Shown here piece by piece: positions 1 to 9,405 of a stretch of DNA of 64,000 nucleotides. Position 1 is the first letter of the stretch, and each line of letters starts with the position of its first letter. The stretch is from contig NC_052515.1 of NCBI RefSeq assembly GCF_014356525.2, positions 21,023,725 to 21,087,724 of the forward strand, given 5' to 3'. The translations under genes were made by a program, and so were the position numbers. The notes beneath the pieces are model-generated. The model made no database searches and was not told where the DNA came from. It saw only the letters and a list, made by a program, of their open reading frames with translations. This stretch comes from Nilaparvata lugens (taxonomy: Eukaryota; Arthropoda; Insecta; Hemiptera; Delphacidae).

Positions 1-2034
1 GAGATCCTCAATATCATTGAAAAAATAAATGCTCTGATTGTTTTAAATATTAGGTAAAATAAGGAAATGAAAGACTTCCAATTGCAATTGAAAAAGACTC
101 TTCAAAGCTCATATTATTGTAATATTATGGTCATTGTTCAGTAATTAACTTTTAGTAATTGAAGCTTATATTAATATTATCTAAAATTGAAGTAGTTAGT
201 ACTAAAGGTTATGATTCTAATGAATTTCTTAATACATTTTGATACGGTTGTTTCAAGAAAAAACCTAGTGATCAATAAAAAACCGTTTCAATCTTCATTT
301 GAAATTCATCTTATTGAGTTAATTTTGAATTCTCTAAATTTTCCTATTTTAGGTGAAAGATATCAAATGTCTGAATTTAGTTTTTGAGAGTAAATTTAAA
401 ATGGGATATACGAGTTCTACTTGAACTAGTAGAATAAACAATTATCAACAATCGATATTACTTTTGATATTTTTATTAATTTCAACTAAATTCTTGTTAT
501 TGCCTACCTCTGTTTGCATATTATAAGTCACAAAACCTTGGATTTGAATGAAATTTGTTCATATTTATTTTAGTTCTGTCACTATAATATTATCAATAGA
601 TTAACAAATTATTACATGGTTTAAAACTATGACATTTGATTCTCACGAAGGGTACTATACATTTACAAATTAAGATGTACATAAATAATATTTTTAGGCG
701 ATGTTGAATAATTTTAGAATGAATTGAAGTGATAATGTTAGGCTATAATATAGGATAAATTAAATTTGAGTTATTAGACATAAGCTATGATATTGTTACT
801 TAAATTAGTAATGTCCACTTCCTTGAAGGTTTTTGACTTGGAAATAATTGAATATTGTCGAATAACTTGCTTAATGCATTAAACTCCCGATTATTACAGT
901 TATGAAAAAATATCCATCTAAATTATAGATCCTGATTATGTATTTTGCAATATTCTTATGAGATTTTCAGATTGCAATGGATATTAATATTGTTTTGATT
1001 TCGACAAAATCATTTATTTGGGTGATATCAAGGAACTCCTAAATAAACCAATAAATTTGTGAGAGTATTATTAATTATTGAAGAAATGTTGTGTCCTTTT
1101 CAAGTGGCTAAACGTGTAAAGAGTAAAAAAGTTTTAAAGAGTATATTAATTTAATATCTCTATTTAATATTTTGATAAAAATGTATGCACAATCGGGATT
1201 TTACTGTTTTAAAATTGTTTAATCTCTGTAAATTTTTATTTTTTGTTGGAAATATTTAATGAAATGCACTTGGTTTGGTATTGTATCATTACTTTAGTTA
1301 GGCATGATACTTAATGTACATGAATTCATGGTCTATTTTTATTGTAAAACTTGTATTTGCTGACATAATCTCTCCCATTTAGCTGTGTTATAATTTATTC
1401 CATTTGTGTTTTTAATAATGAGATTATTTTTTCAAATACACATTGATTCTATTTTCTGTAGAGGTGTGTATTCCGTTGCCACCAAAATGTCAAAGCAAAT
1501 TCAATATATCCTGATTATATTAGAAAAAATATACACTTCTCTTGCAGATGGATACTTACCTCAATTACCATCAATCATATCTCAAAAACTCTATCTGTCC
1601 TGAATTAGATTATCATTCTTGAATGATCTATGCAATTTCTACTTTTAAGTAATTTATTTGAGTATAATTTATTTATGGCAGTGATTTTTTTCTCCCAAAA
1701 TGATCTATCTTGCATGTTATTCTTGCGAAATAAAAGATGAAAAATGCTTTAAACCACTAGAAAAATTATAAATAATTACTCCTTTGTTGTCTGAATTGAA
1801 CATTCTATGTGACAATAAGCGGAAATAATGTTATTCAAGCTTTTCTTTCTTTAGATCTTCCAGATTGATTTTATTCTATCTTAATATTTATCTATCTTTA
1901 AATATCTCTTCTGTTTTTTCTACCCAGCTGTTTGTTAAAACGATTGGAAAATATATTTTTTTGTTACATAAAATGTTGTATATAGTTTGTTGACCTAATC
2001 CTAGAACTTGGTGTCTTGAACAGGGTATGTTTCA
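1..2034. other. AT-rich non-coding stretch
   Basis: I see no gene, RNA or clear repeat here. The one modest open frame (1406-1603, plus) has no recognisable domain or codon-like pattern and is consistent with chance. Confidence 0.5.
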
Positions 2035-2037
2035 TAA

Positions 2038-2226
2038 GGCTCAACTCACAGTTACGCGACTTAGGTCGAGAAGAGGACTCGACTCTAGTCGATAGCATAT
2101 ATATCCAAATAGTGACACTCAGACCAGCCTATTCTAGTCTCCGCGACTGTCACCATTTGAAAACACATGCTCTCGACTAGAGTCGAGTCTCTTCTCGACT
2201 TGAATCACGTGAGTGTGAGTTGAGCC
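2038..2226. mobile_element. Foldback MITE, copy 1 of a PIF/Harbinger-like family
   Basis: The 189-bp sequence is close to a full palindrome: it starts GGCTCAACTCAC and ends GTGAGTTGAGCC, with long arms containing TCGAGAAGAG / CTCTTCTCGA and ACTCTAGTCGA / TCGACTAGAGT. It is flanked by TAA on the left (2035-2037) and TTA on the right (2227-2229). A second copy at 15299-15485 has matching TAA on both sides. A 3-bp TWA target duplication is typical of PIF/Harbinger; the class assignment is an inference. Confidence 0.8.
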
Positions 2227-2360
2227 TTATAGTTTTGAAGTCCTGTAAAACGAAAACAGCTTACTATAAGATAACTACACACTAAACAGGCACAATTTTA
2301 TTATTTACTTGGTGATCTGTGCTTTTTACATAATCTGGTATTTATATACATTAGTCTAGT

Positions 2361-3567
2361 TTCATACACATAGACCTTTGGACGTACGATTTTTTGCCGT
2401 TCTTTATAAACTCTTCAGATTAAACATAACTTGGCAAACACATGATGTGTTCATGTGTATGATGTGTTCATATCTATGATGTGTTCATCTATGATGTGTT
2501 CATATCTATGATGTGTTCATGTGTATGATGTGTTCATATCTATAATGTGTTCATGTGTATGAAGTGTTCATATCTATGATGTGTTCATGTGTATGATGTG
2601 TTCATATCATGATGTGTTCATGTATGATGTGTTCATGTTATGATGTGTTCATGTGTATGAAGTGTTCATATCTATGATGTGTTCATGTGTATGATGTGTT
2701 CATATCTATGATGTGTTCATGTGTATGATGTGTTCATGTATGATGTGTTCATGTGTATGATGTGTTCATATCTATGATGTGTTCATATCTATGATGTGTT
2801 CATGTGTATGATGTGTTCATATCTATGATGTGTTCATGTGTATGATGTGTTCATATCTATGATGTGTTCATGTGTATGATGTGTTCATATCTATGATGTG
2901 TTCATATCTATGATGTGTTCATGTGTATGATGTGTTCATATCTATGATGTGTTCATATCTATGATGTGTTCATGTGTATGATGTGTTCATGTGTATGATG
3001 TGTTCATATCTATGATGTGTTCATGTGTATGATGTGTTCATGTGTATGATGTGTTCATGTGTATGATGTTTCATATCTATGATGTGTTCATATCTATGAT
3101 GTGTTCATGTGTATGATGTTTCATATCTATGATGTGTTCATATCTATGATGTGTTCATGTGTATGATGTGTTCATGTGTATGATGTGTTCATATCTATGA
3201 TGTGTTCATGTGTATGATGTGTTCATGTGTATGATGTGTTCATTTGTATGATGTGTTCATTTGTATGATGTGTTCATGTGTATGATGTGTTCATATCTAT
3301 GATGTGTTCATGTGTATGATGTGTTCATATCTATGATGTGTTCATGTGTATGATGTGTTCATATCTATGATGTGTTCATATCTATGATGTGTTCATATCT
3401 ATGATGTGTTCATATCTATGATGTGTTCATATCTATGATGTGTTCATATCTATGATGTGTTCATGTGTATGATGTGTTCATGTGTTGGCCAAGTTCCTTT
3501 TAATATGGTAGATTGAATAAGGACTGCAAAAAATTGAACGTTCCAAATTCGATGTGTGTGCAGCTGG
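2361..3567. mobile_element. Palindromic MITE (family H) split by an expanded minisatellite
   Basis: The left arm (about 2361-2442, with CGTACGAT, TTTGCCG and CAGATTAAAC) and right arm (about 3487-3567, with TTTTAAT, ATAAGGAC, CGATGTGTGTGC) match the two arms of the intact family member at 52113-52294. The inner ends mirror each other: AACTTGGCAAACACATGA on the left against TCATGTGTTGGCCAAGTT on the right. Everything between is a 17-bp tandem array, so the array arose in the loop of the MITE. Confidence 0.7.
2443..3486. repeat. 17-bp minisatellite array, about 60 units
   Basis: About 1.04 kb of head-to-tail 17-bp units in two main variants, TGATGTGTTCATGTGTA and TGATGTGTTCATATCTA, often alternating. 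A few units are shortened or altered (for example TGATGTTTCATATCTA and ATGAAGTGTTC). The period is not a multiple of three and stop codons recur, so it is not coding. Confidence 0.95.
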
Positions 3568-3642
3568 CTTGACTTGTAAATTTCGTACTGTCAGCTTTTC
3601 CCCGTTATACAATACTTTCTAGCTTTTATTAAACGTGCTTGT

Positions 3643-4070
3643 CCTATTATATTAACCGAGCAATTTTCGTATTTATTTATATATCTGGCTATTTTTATAT
3701 GTGGCTATTTTTATATCTGGTTATTTTTATATCTGGTTATTTATGTTTAACGGATCTCGAAAACGGCTCTAACGATTTTCACGAAATTTGGAACATAGTA
3801 GGTTTATGATATAAAGTTTTGATTGCTCTAGTTCTCATCCTCGGGAAAACTCGCTGAACGACTTTAAAAGGATAATTCATCCTTGGCTGAAACAGCTGTG
3901 GACAGTAAAAAAGTGAGTATGTGAAACATCTAAATATCGCATCCCCAAAATTCATAAGATGACGTACAGCCAGCTGTGAAATATAAACACGATCATTTTA
4001 GAGAATTGTGTTCTGTTTATGAATAAATGAAAATAACAAGCGAAGCTCGGTGCCCCGATATTTTATAATT
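3643..4070 (+). mobile_element. Nonautonomous repeat R1, internally shortened copy
   Basis: Begins CCTATTATATTAACCGAGCA and ends AAGCGAAGCTCGGTGCCCCG. Shared internal phrases (CGGATCTCGAAAACGGCTC, GAAATTTGGAACATAGTAGG, AAAAGGATAATTCATCCTTGG) recur at 61422-62125 in the same orientation and at 21044-21857 inverted. No coding sequence is visible. The transposon class is not clear to me. Confidence 0.7.
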
Positions 4071-4465
4071 GAAAACAACAATTAATACATTTTTAATCAT
4101 AGATGTGATGGTTTTTCTTTTTATTGGCGCTTCAAGGTGTGTAGCCATAGGTTCCAAATTTCAGCAGTCTCTTAAAATGATATAGATAAATATATTGATA
4201 TCTATATCCTATCTGTGTGCACACACCCTTAATATTGAAGTGGATTAGATGGAACTTGGTTGACAGAAAAAATTTAGTAACTTATTATTACACTTGTATG
4301 TGTATTTTATTATAATATTTATAATAAAACTTGTGGGTGTATTTAGTAAAATATTTGTATTATTACAAATGTAGGTAGTATTCCGTTTGTACTGCTGATT
4401 TATTTGATTAGAAAAAGTCATTTTGATAATCATGCCAATTTAGTCTCATTTTATTAATTTTTGCT

Positions 4466-4560
4466 GATGATGATGCCTACATGAGCTCTAGGCTTGTACG
4501 TGGTTGATGAGAAGGATGATCATTATGATGATGATAAGAGATGAGTGGACCCACTGCTTC
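4466..4560 (-). repeat. 5'-truncated SINE body fragment
   Basis: The phrase GATGCCTACATGAGCTCTAG followed by a degenerate GATGATGAGAAGGATG stretch resembles 53485-53560, where the same body is attached to a tRNA-like head. Only the 3' body is present here. Confidence 0.4.
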
Positions 4561-4666
4561 AGGTGATTTCTGAAATGTAGTATTTCTCACTCACTTGAGT
4601 ATTTCTCACTCACCAATTTCGATAAAAGCCTATCTTGTCCTAGGAGCTCATTCAAGTGTATTGAGC

Positions 4667-4703
4667 CAATACCTACTATTACTATAAGTAATAGAAGGTA
4701 TTG
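4667..4703. repeat. Short hairpin
   Basis: CAATACCTACTATTAC is mirrored by GTAATAGAAGGTATTG with a loop of a few bases and one mismatch. No U-tract follows and there is no sign of a specific function. Confidence 0.5.
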
Positions 4704-4806
4704 ATTGAGCTCAAGTGAACCTTACATTTGTTCGAAATCTTCAAAATAATAGAATGTACACATATTGCATTGTCTTGATCGTGGTAGATTCTATCAATTT
4801 ATATTT

Positions 4807-4864
4807 CAATCAAGGGGTAAAACCTATCTCAATGGGGGCATGGGACGGTCAAGCTAGAACAATA
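4807..4864 (+). repeat. Left arm of an inverted repeat flanking the retrotransposon
   Basis: About 58 bp containing GGGGTAAAACCTATCT and ATGGGGGCATGG. The reverse complement, with a few mismatches, lies at 9344-9402 on the far side of the Ty3/gypsy element. A weaker related phrase (AAACCTATTTGAATGGGGGCA) sits at 5550-5571. Confidence 0.7.
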
Positions 4865-5655
4865 CAACTGCGAGACCCTTTGGCAGGTAGTTTAGCACAT
4901 TTTCGACCCTTGTGCAATGAAGCGTATGCCCCTATCCTGTTAAGTTTAGTGACGTTATTCCACACTTAGACTTTAACTGCGGGATTCCCATTTCCGTGTT
5001 CTGTACAGGTTCATCAAAGTTATAATTTCCAACTATTAGACAGTCTATACTCTGTAGCTCTTGGTGTAACATGGAGTTTTTGCAGATCTTATCAAGATGC
5101 GACAAAGATCTAAACCGAGAAGGCATAAACCAGTTTTTATTGATGTACAATCGAATTGCTAATCAAAGGATATTATGTTTGTCGTGTGGTAAAAACCAAA
5201 CCCTGCAATTAAATGGTGTGTTTCACGCAACAAATAATTTTAATATAATATAACGATTTTGTAACTCATATCAGGTTGTAATTAAAAATTACACATTCAT
5301 TTTTGTAACTCATATCATATGTACATATTGTTTCAAAACAGAATTTTCAAGTCATTTTTATTGAATTTAGAAAAATAGTTGAATTCCATCATTATGGATC
5401 ACAATTTTCAGCCTATTCTAATATTATCAAAGAAACTAATTTCCTTGAGCTAATTGATATTTTTTAAACGATACATATTATGTCGAGTTGTAAGTTCCAC
5501 CAGAGTGGTGGATTTTGGAGTAGGTTTTGAAAAAATATTTTATGCTGCTAAACCTATTTGAATGGGGGCATTAAGAGATCTATTGTTTGATATTGGTTGA
5601 GCATTGACATGGGTTGACAGTTATTGTTTCACATTCAACCAGCGTTGAAGGAGGG

Positions 5656-5757
5656 TGAAATAAGTAAACTCTTCATTTGTAGAGCTTTAATCAAATAAAA
5701 TTGAACATGACTTTCTACTAGTAACGGATCAACAACATTTGATATTTATGAATGAAT
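5656..5757 (-). repeat. 3' LTR (102 bp)
   Basis: Identical by eye to 9202-9303. The last ten codons and the stop of the pol frame lie inside it. In sense orientation it begins ATTCATTCATAAATATC and ends TTTACTTATTTCA, so it lacks a clean TG...CA border. Confidence 0.85.
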
Positions 5758-8700
5758 GGAGCGACACAGTGGATTCTTGTCCATCAGGGCGACGAATGTG
5801 AGCATACTCTGGGTTTGCCTCAATCAATTCAACTTCTTCTACTGATGAATCTTGCTTTGAATTTCGGTTCATTTTCTTCAGCCAAACTGGTCCTGGGCTC
5901 ATTAGCCAAGATGGTAGTGACTGTCCATTTGTTGAGGATCTCATGTGTAGGAACATTCGTTCATGAGGGGTGCAATTTGTTGTAGTACACAAAAGAGATC
6001 GAATAGAGTGAAGTGCATCAGGCAACACTTCCTCCCATCGATTTGAATCAAGTCCTCGTGATCTTAGAGCTAGTGTTATTGCTTTCCATATAATTCCATT
6101 ATATCGCTCTACTTGACCATTCCCTCTCGGATTGTAAGGCGTTGATCTACTAGTTGCTATCCCTTTTGAGCCAAGAAAGCTCTTCAACTCAGTTGACATG
6201 AAGGATGTTCCTCTGTCTGTGTGAATATAGCTTGGAAGGCCAAACATTGATATTAATGAGACCAGGCAATTTATGACTGTTCTCGCAGTCATGTCTGGAC
6301 AAGGAAATACAAAAGGGAATCTTGAGTACTCATCAACCATCACCAGTAGGTATTTATTTCTTGTTTTTGATTGTACGGGTCCTTTGAAGTCCATATTAAT
6401 TCGTTCAAAAGGTTTTGTTGCCTTTATGAGATTTCCTTTTGTCTTCATATACTGTGGTTTTATTTCAGAGCAAATTGCACAATTGGAGCAAATTTTCCTT
6501 ACATCATCTACAGTATAGGGGAGATTTTTCATTCTGAGCCAGTGGTAGAAACGAGTTACACCAGGGTGACAAAGTTCATCATGGTATTTTGCCAAAGCTG
6601 AGTTCAATGTTGAACAACCAGCTGTAATACATATACGAGAGAGTGCATCAGCTGGTGCATTTTCTTTTCCAGGTCTGTAGACTATGTTGAATTTGTATTC
6701 AGATAATTCTAGGCGCCACCTTTGTATCTTTTCATTTTTTATTTTTCTATTGTGTTGAGTGCCAAACATGAATGTGACTGATTTTTGGTCAGTGATCAAA
6801 GTGAATTGTTTTCGTAGTAAATAGTGTCTCCATTTTCTTATAGACTCCACAATGGCATAGGCTTCTTTCTCAACAGCTGAATGCCTGGTTTCACTTTGGG
6901 ACAAAGTTCGTGAGAAAAAGGCTACTGGTCGAGAATTTTGTGTTAATGTTGCACCAATTGCAAAATCTGATGCATCTGTCTCAATTATGAATGGTACATT
7001 TTCATCAACAAAGAGCAGTACCGCGGAAGCAATTTCATTTTTCAACAATTCCAAAGTTTCCATCTGATCTTGAGATAGAGGGAATTTCTGTATGTGGACA
7101 AGGGGGTGAATCTTTTGAGAAAAGTTTTTAATCCATCGGGAGTAATGAGCCAGTAATCCCATGAGTCGTTTCATTTCTTTAGCATTTCTTGGGGGTGGAA
7201 AGTTCATGAGTGGTGCAAGGCGTTCTGGGTCAGGTTTAATTTCTCCATGTTTTATCTCATACCCAAGGAACTTCAATGATTTTTTTGAAAATTTACATTT
7301 TTCTTCATTTATAGTCAAGCCATACAATTCAATTACTTGTTGAAATTTCTTAAGATTTCTGTCATGTTCTTCTTGATCTGAACCGCAAATGACAACATCA
7401 TCCAAATAGGCAAAGCAGTCGTTCAAATTCTCTCTTTCTATAAGTCCGTTTATTGTACGTTGGAAGGCAGCTACTCCATTGGTTACTCCGAATGGTATTC
7501 GTTTGAACTGATAAAGTTTTCGGCCTACTTCAAAGGCAGTGTAATGTCGTTCATTCTCAAGAATCGGTATTTGATGGTAAGCTGACTTGAAATCTACAGT
7601 ACTAAAAATGTTGTACTTGGCAATTGTGTTTACAAGATCTTCGATCAATGGGAGAGGGTATGCGTCTAAATTTGTGAATTTATTAATAGTCTGTGAATAG
7701 TCTATGACCATTCGTTTCTTCTGTCCATTGGTTACAATGAAAGGCTGGGCACGCCAACTGGACTGGCTTTCCTCAATTATTCCTTCTGTAAGGAGGCGAT
7801 TGACCTCATTCTTCATGAATTCATAGTCATCTTGTGGGTGTCTTCTGGATCGGGTAGTTATTGGGTGGCAATCGGGAGTCAAGTCATTGAAAAGGGAACA
7901 TGGTTTTATCATGGCCTCCACCAAGAGGCAATCTTTCAAGGGTGGTGTGGTTGTAGAATTATTATCTATTACAAGAGGCTGTTTATTACCATTGAATGCT
8001 AAACTTATTGTAGAGTGATTCATCAAAAAATCGTGACCAAGTATCACATTGCAACAGCATTCTTTTAATACCAAGAGTTTAATATTGTTGTATTCATTTC
8101 CTTTGTACACAATATTGCTATAAACACATGCTTTTGTAGCGGTGTTATGTTGAACAGATGCAAATCTTATAAAACAAGAATCTGATGCAGTTTTAAATTT
8201 ATTTGTTTTTGCAAATTTTTCATCAATAAAACTGGCAACACTTCCGGTATCAATAAGAGCTGGTGTATTTATTCCATTCACCGAAACAATAATTGTAGCT
8301 TTAGAAAGATTACTGGCTATACCAGCTGCAGTAATAGTTGACGTAGTTAGTTTTTCTTTGAGCGTTTTACTTTTACACACATGGGAAAAGTGTCCAATTC
8401 GGGAACATTTATGACAAGTCTTTCCTATTGCAGGACATTCTTGAGAATTTGAGTGTTTTTTATATCCGCAACGTTGGCATTGAACGGATTTCTCTACAAT
8501 TGCCTGTCGATTTTGGGTTACAGCATTAACATCTGAGAAAGATTCACTCAAGCTTATGTTTTTATTTTCTTCAACAGAGTTTGTATAACAAGTACTTTTA
8601 AAGGAGTCGGCATATGTTTTTGCGGATTCAAGAACACGTGCTTGGGAAACGGTTTCTTGTAGACTCAAATCTCCTTGTTGAAAAAGTTTCTCTTTAATTT

Positions 8701-8767
8701 CAATAGAACATAACCCTGAAACAAGAGCATCTCTAATATGCTCGTTTTTGTTTTCTTCGGCTGACAC
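5729..8767 (-). CDS. Gag C-terminus (nucleocapsid) plus Pol polyprotein of a Ty3/gypsy-like element
   Basis: The frame has 1012 codons and no stops. Residue numbers count from its first in-frame GTG; the true start is upstream through gag. Two zinc knuckles (C97-C100-H105-C111 and C118-C121-H126-C131) mark the nucleocapsid. LIDTGS at 171-176 is the aspartic protease. RT spans about 330-500, with VDFKSAYHQI and the YLDD catalytic box at 454-457. RNase H has ETDASD (D598), ITD (D660) and the PADALSR motif. Integrase has an HHCC finger (H729, H734, C760, C763) and a DD35E triad (D793, D851, E887). All key catalytic residues I can identify are present, so the enzymes look intact. Translation stops inside the 3' LTR. 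The zinc-knuckle pattern and short LTRs recall Mag/K02A2.6-like elements, but clade placement needs a tree. Confidence 0.93.
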   Translation of the reverse strand: MSAEENKNEHIRDALVSGLCSIEIKEKLFQQGDLSLQETVSQARVLESAKTYADSFKSTCYTNSVEENKNISLSESFSDVNAVTQNRQAIVEKSVQCQRCGYKKHSNSQECPAIGKTCHKCSRIGHFSHVCKSKTLKEKLTTSTITAAGIASNLSKATIIVSVNGINTPALIDTGSVASFIDEKFAKTNKFKTASDSCFIRFASVQHNTATKACVYSNIVYKGNEYNNIKLLVLKECCCNVILGHDFLMNHSTISLAFNGNKQPLVIDNNSTTTPPLKDCLLVEAMIKPCSLFNDLTPDCHPITTRSRRHPQDDYEFMKNEVNRLLTEGIIEESQSSWRAQPFIVTNGQKKRMVIDYSQTINKFTNLDAYPLPLIEDLVNTIAKYNIFSTVDFKSAYHQIPILENERHYTAFEVGRKLYQFKRIPFGVTNGVAAFQRTINGLIERENLNDCFAYLDDVVICGSDQEEHDRNLKKFQQVIELYGLTINEEKCKFSKKSLKFLGYEIKHGEIKPDPERLAPLMNFPPPRNAKEMKRLMGLLAHYSRWIKNFSQKIHPLVHIQKFPLSQDQMETLELLKNEIASAVLLFVDENVPFIIETDASDFAIGATLTQNSRPVAFFSRTLSQSETRHSAVEKEAYAIVESIRKWRHYLLRKQFTLITDQKSVTFMFGTQHNRKIKNEKIQRWRLELSEYKFNIVYRPGKENAPADALSRICITAGCSTLNSALAKYHDELCHPGVTRFYHWLRMKNLPYTVDDVRKICSNCAICSEIKPQYMKTKGNLIKATKPFERINMDFKGPVQSKTRNKYLLVMVDEYSRFPFVFPCPDMTARTVINCLVSLISMFGLPSYIHTDRGTSFMSTELKSFLGSKGIATSRSTPYNPRGNGQVERYNGIIWKAITLALRSRGLDSNRWEEVLPDALHSIRSLLCTTTNCTPHERMFLHMRSSTNGQSLPSWLMSPGPVWLKKMNRNSKQDSSVEEVELIEANPEYAHIRRPDGQESTVSLHSFINIKCC

Positions 8768-8790
8768 TCTAGTGAAGTTACATGATAAGC

Positions 8791-9186
8791 TTAATCTTTT
8801 AGTTCAGAATAGTAGTGATCAATGGACTCACCTATTTGTTGTTTTGCATTAGCAAGGCAGTATCGTGCATAAATTTCGTTCTTTGGTTTAACGAACATAT
8901 CTTCCAACATGGATATAGTTTCTTCATATGAAGTATAGCTTTCCACAATTTCGTATAAAGCAGGTGATAAGAAGTTTACCAATATTTTCATTTTGTCTTT
9001 GGTTGTCGTTCCTTCTAAGAAATTTTCGAACGTCTTTTTCCAATGTTTCCACTCTCTCTCTGCCGTAGGCGAATCTGGGTCGATAGATAATTCCTTTGGC
9101 TTGAGAAACTTGTCAATATGTGATTCCATCTTATCTTCTTCGTAGTTACGGTTTTCAATCGTTTTTGTCTTTTTCTTTGTCGGCAT
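8791..9186 (-). pseudogene. Gag N-terminal part, cut off by a -1 frame break
   Basis: This 131-codon frame starts at an ATG (9184-9186) 16 nt inside the 5' LTR. The middle (WKHWKKTFENFL, then a segment ending KQQIGESIDHYYSELK) looks like the capsid-like retrotransposon Gag of a Ty3/gypsy element. It ends at TAA (8791-8793). The -1 frame continues openly into the nucleocapsid and Pol sequence, and CTAAAAG lies just before the stop. The break falls within gag, ahead of the zinc knuckles, so I favour a frameshift mutation over a programmed gag/pol shift, though slippage at the A-run is possible. Confidence 0.8.
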
Positions 9187-9247
9187 TTTATTTGATTAAA
9201 TTGAAATAAGTAAACTCTTCATTTGTAGAGCTTTAATCAAATAAAAT
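9185..9247 (-). promoter_or_regulatory. Putative self-priming primer-binding site and transcript 5' end
   Basis: The 16 nt at 9185-9200, immediately inside the 5' LTR, are the exact reverse complement of 9232-9247 within that LTR. In sense orientation the LTR copy follows TCAATT, an insect-type initiator whose A would be at 9248. If transcription starts there, the first 16 or so nucleotides of the RNA could fold back onto the site where a tRNA primer normally binds, as in Tf1-type self-primed elements. The gag ATG overlaps the inner end of this site. Complementarity is seen directly; function is inferred. Confidence 0.5.
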
Positions 9248-9303
9248 TGAACATGACTTTCTACTAGTAACGGATCAACAACATTTGATATTTATGAATG
9301 AAT
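9202..9303 (-). repeat. 5' LTR (102 bp)
   Basis: Identical by eye to 5656-5757. Sense-strand order is about 55 nt of U3-like sequence (with ATAAATA), then the initiator-like TCAATT, then about 46 nt that would be R/U5. Confidence 0.85.
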
Positions 9304-9343
9304 CAATGACAACGAAAACATATGGTTTATCATATCAGAGGGG

Positions 9344-9402
9344 TATTGTTCTCTCTTGACCGTTCCATGCCCCCATCCAGATAGGTTTTACCCCAATCAA
9401 GG
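9344..9402 (-). repeat. Right arm of the inverted repeat flanking the retrotransposon
   Basis: Reverse complement of 4807-4864 with a few mismatches (CCATGCCCCCAT and AGATAGGTTTTACCCC). It suggests that the retroelement and its flanks sit within an older inverted-repeat element. Confidence 0.7.
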
Positions 9403-9405
9403 CAT

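Larger units (their letters stand above)
5656..9303 (-). mobile_element. Ty3/gypsy-like LTR retrotransposon with 102-bp LTRs
   Basis: The 3.65-kb element is transcribed from the minus strand. Two 102-bp direct repeats that I read as identical bound a gag fragment and a long pol frame with zinc knuckles, protease, RT, RNase H and integrase in Ty3/gypsy order. There is no envelope-like frame. The LTRs are unusually short (the Mag lineage is known for very short LTRs). Gag starts 16 nt inside the 5' LTR and pol ends inside the 3' LTR, so there is almost no untranslated interior. I find no tRNA-type PBS beginning TGG, no purine tract before the 3' LTR and no obvious target-site duplication (flanks GAGGG and CAATG). 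LTR identity suggests a young copy. The gag frame break makes it probably non-functional as it stands. Confidence 0.93.

Noticed and set aside
2443..3486. CRISPR-like array
   Set aside because: Units are contiguous 17-bp repeats with no unique spacers, in a eukaryotic, MITE-flanked context. It is a minisatellite.
4715..4969. 84-codon plus-strand open frame
   Set aside because: It spans the inverted-repeat arm near the retrotransposon. No domain was seen.
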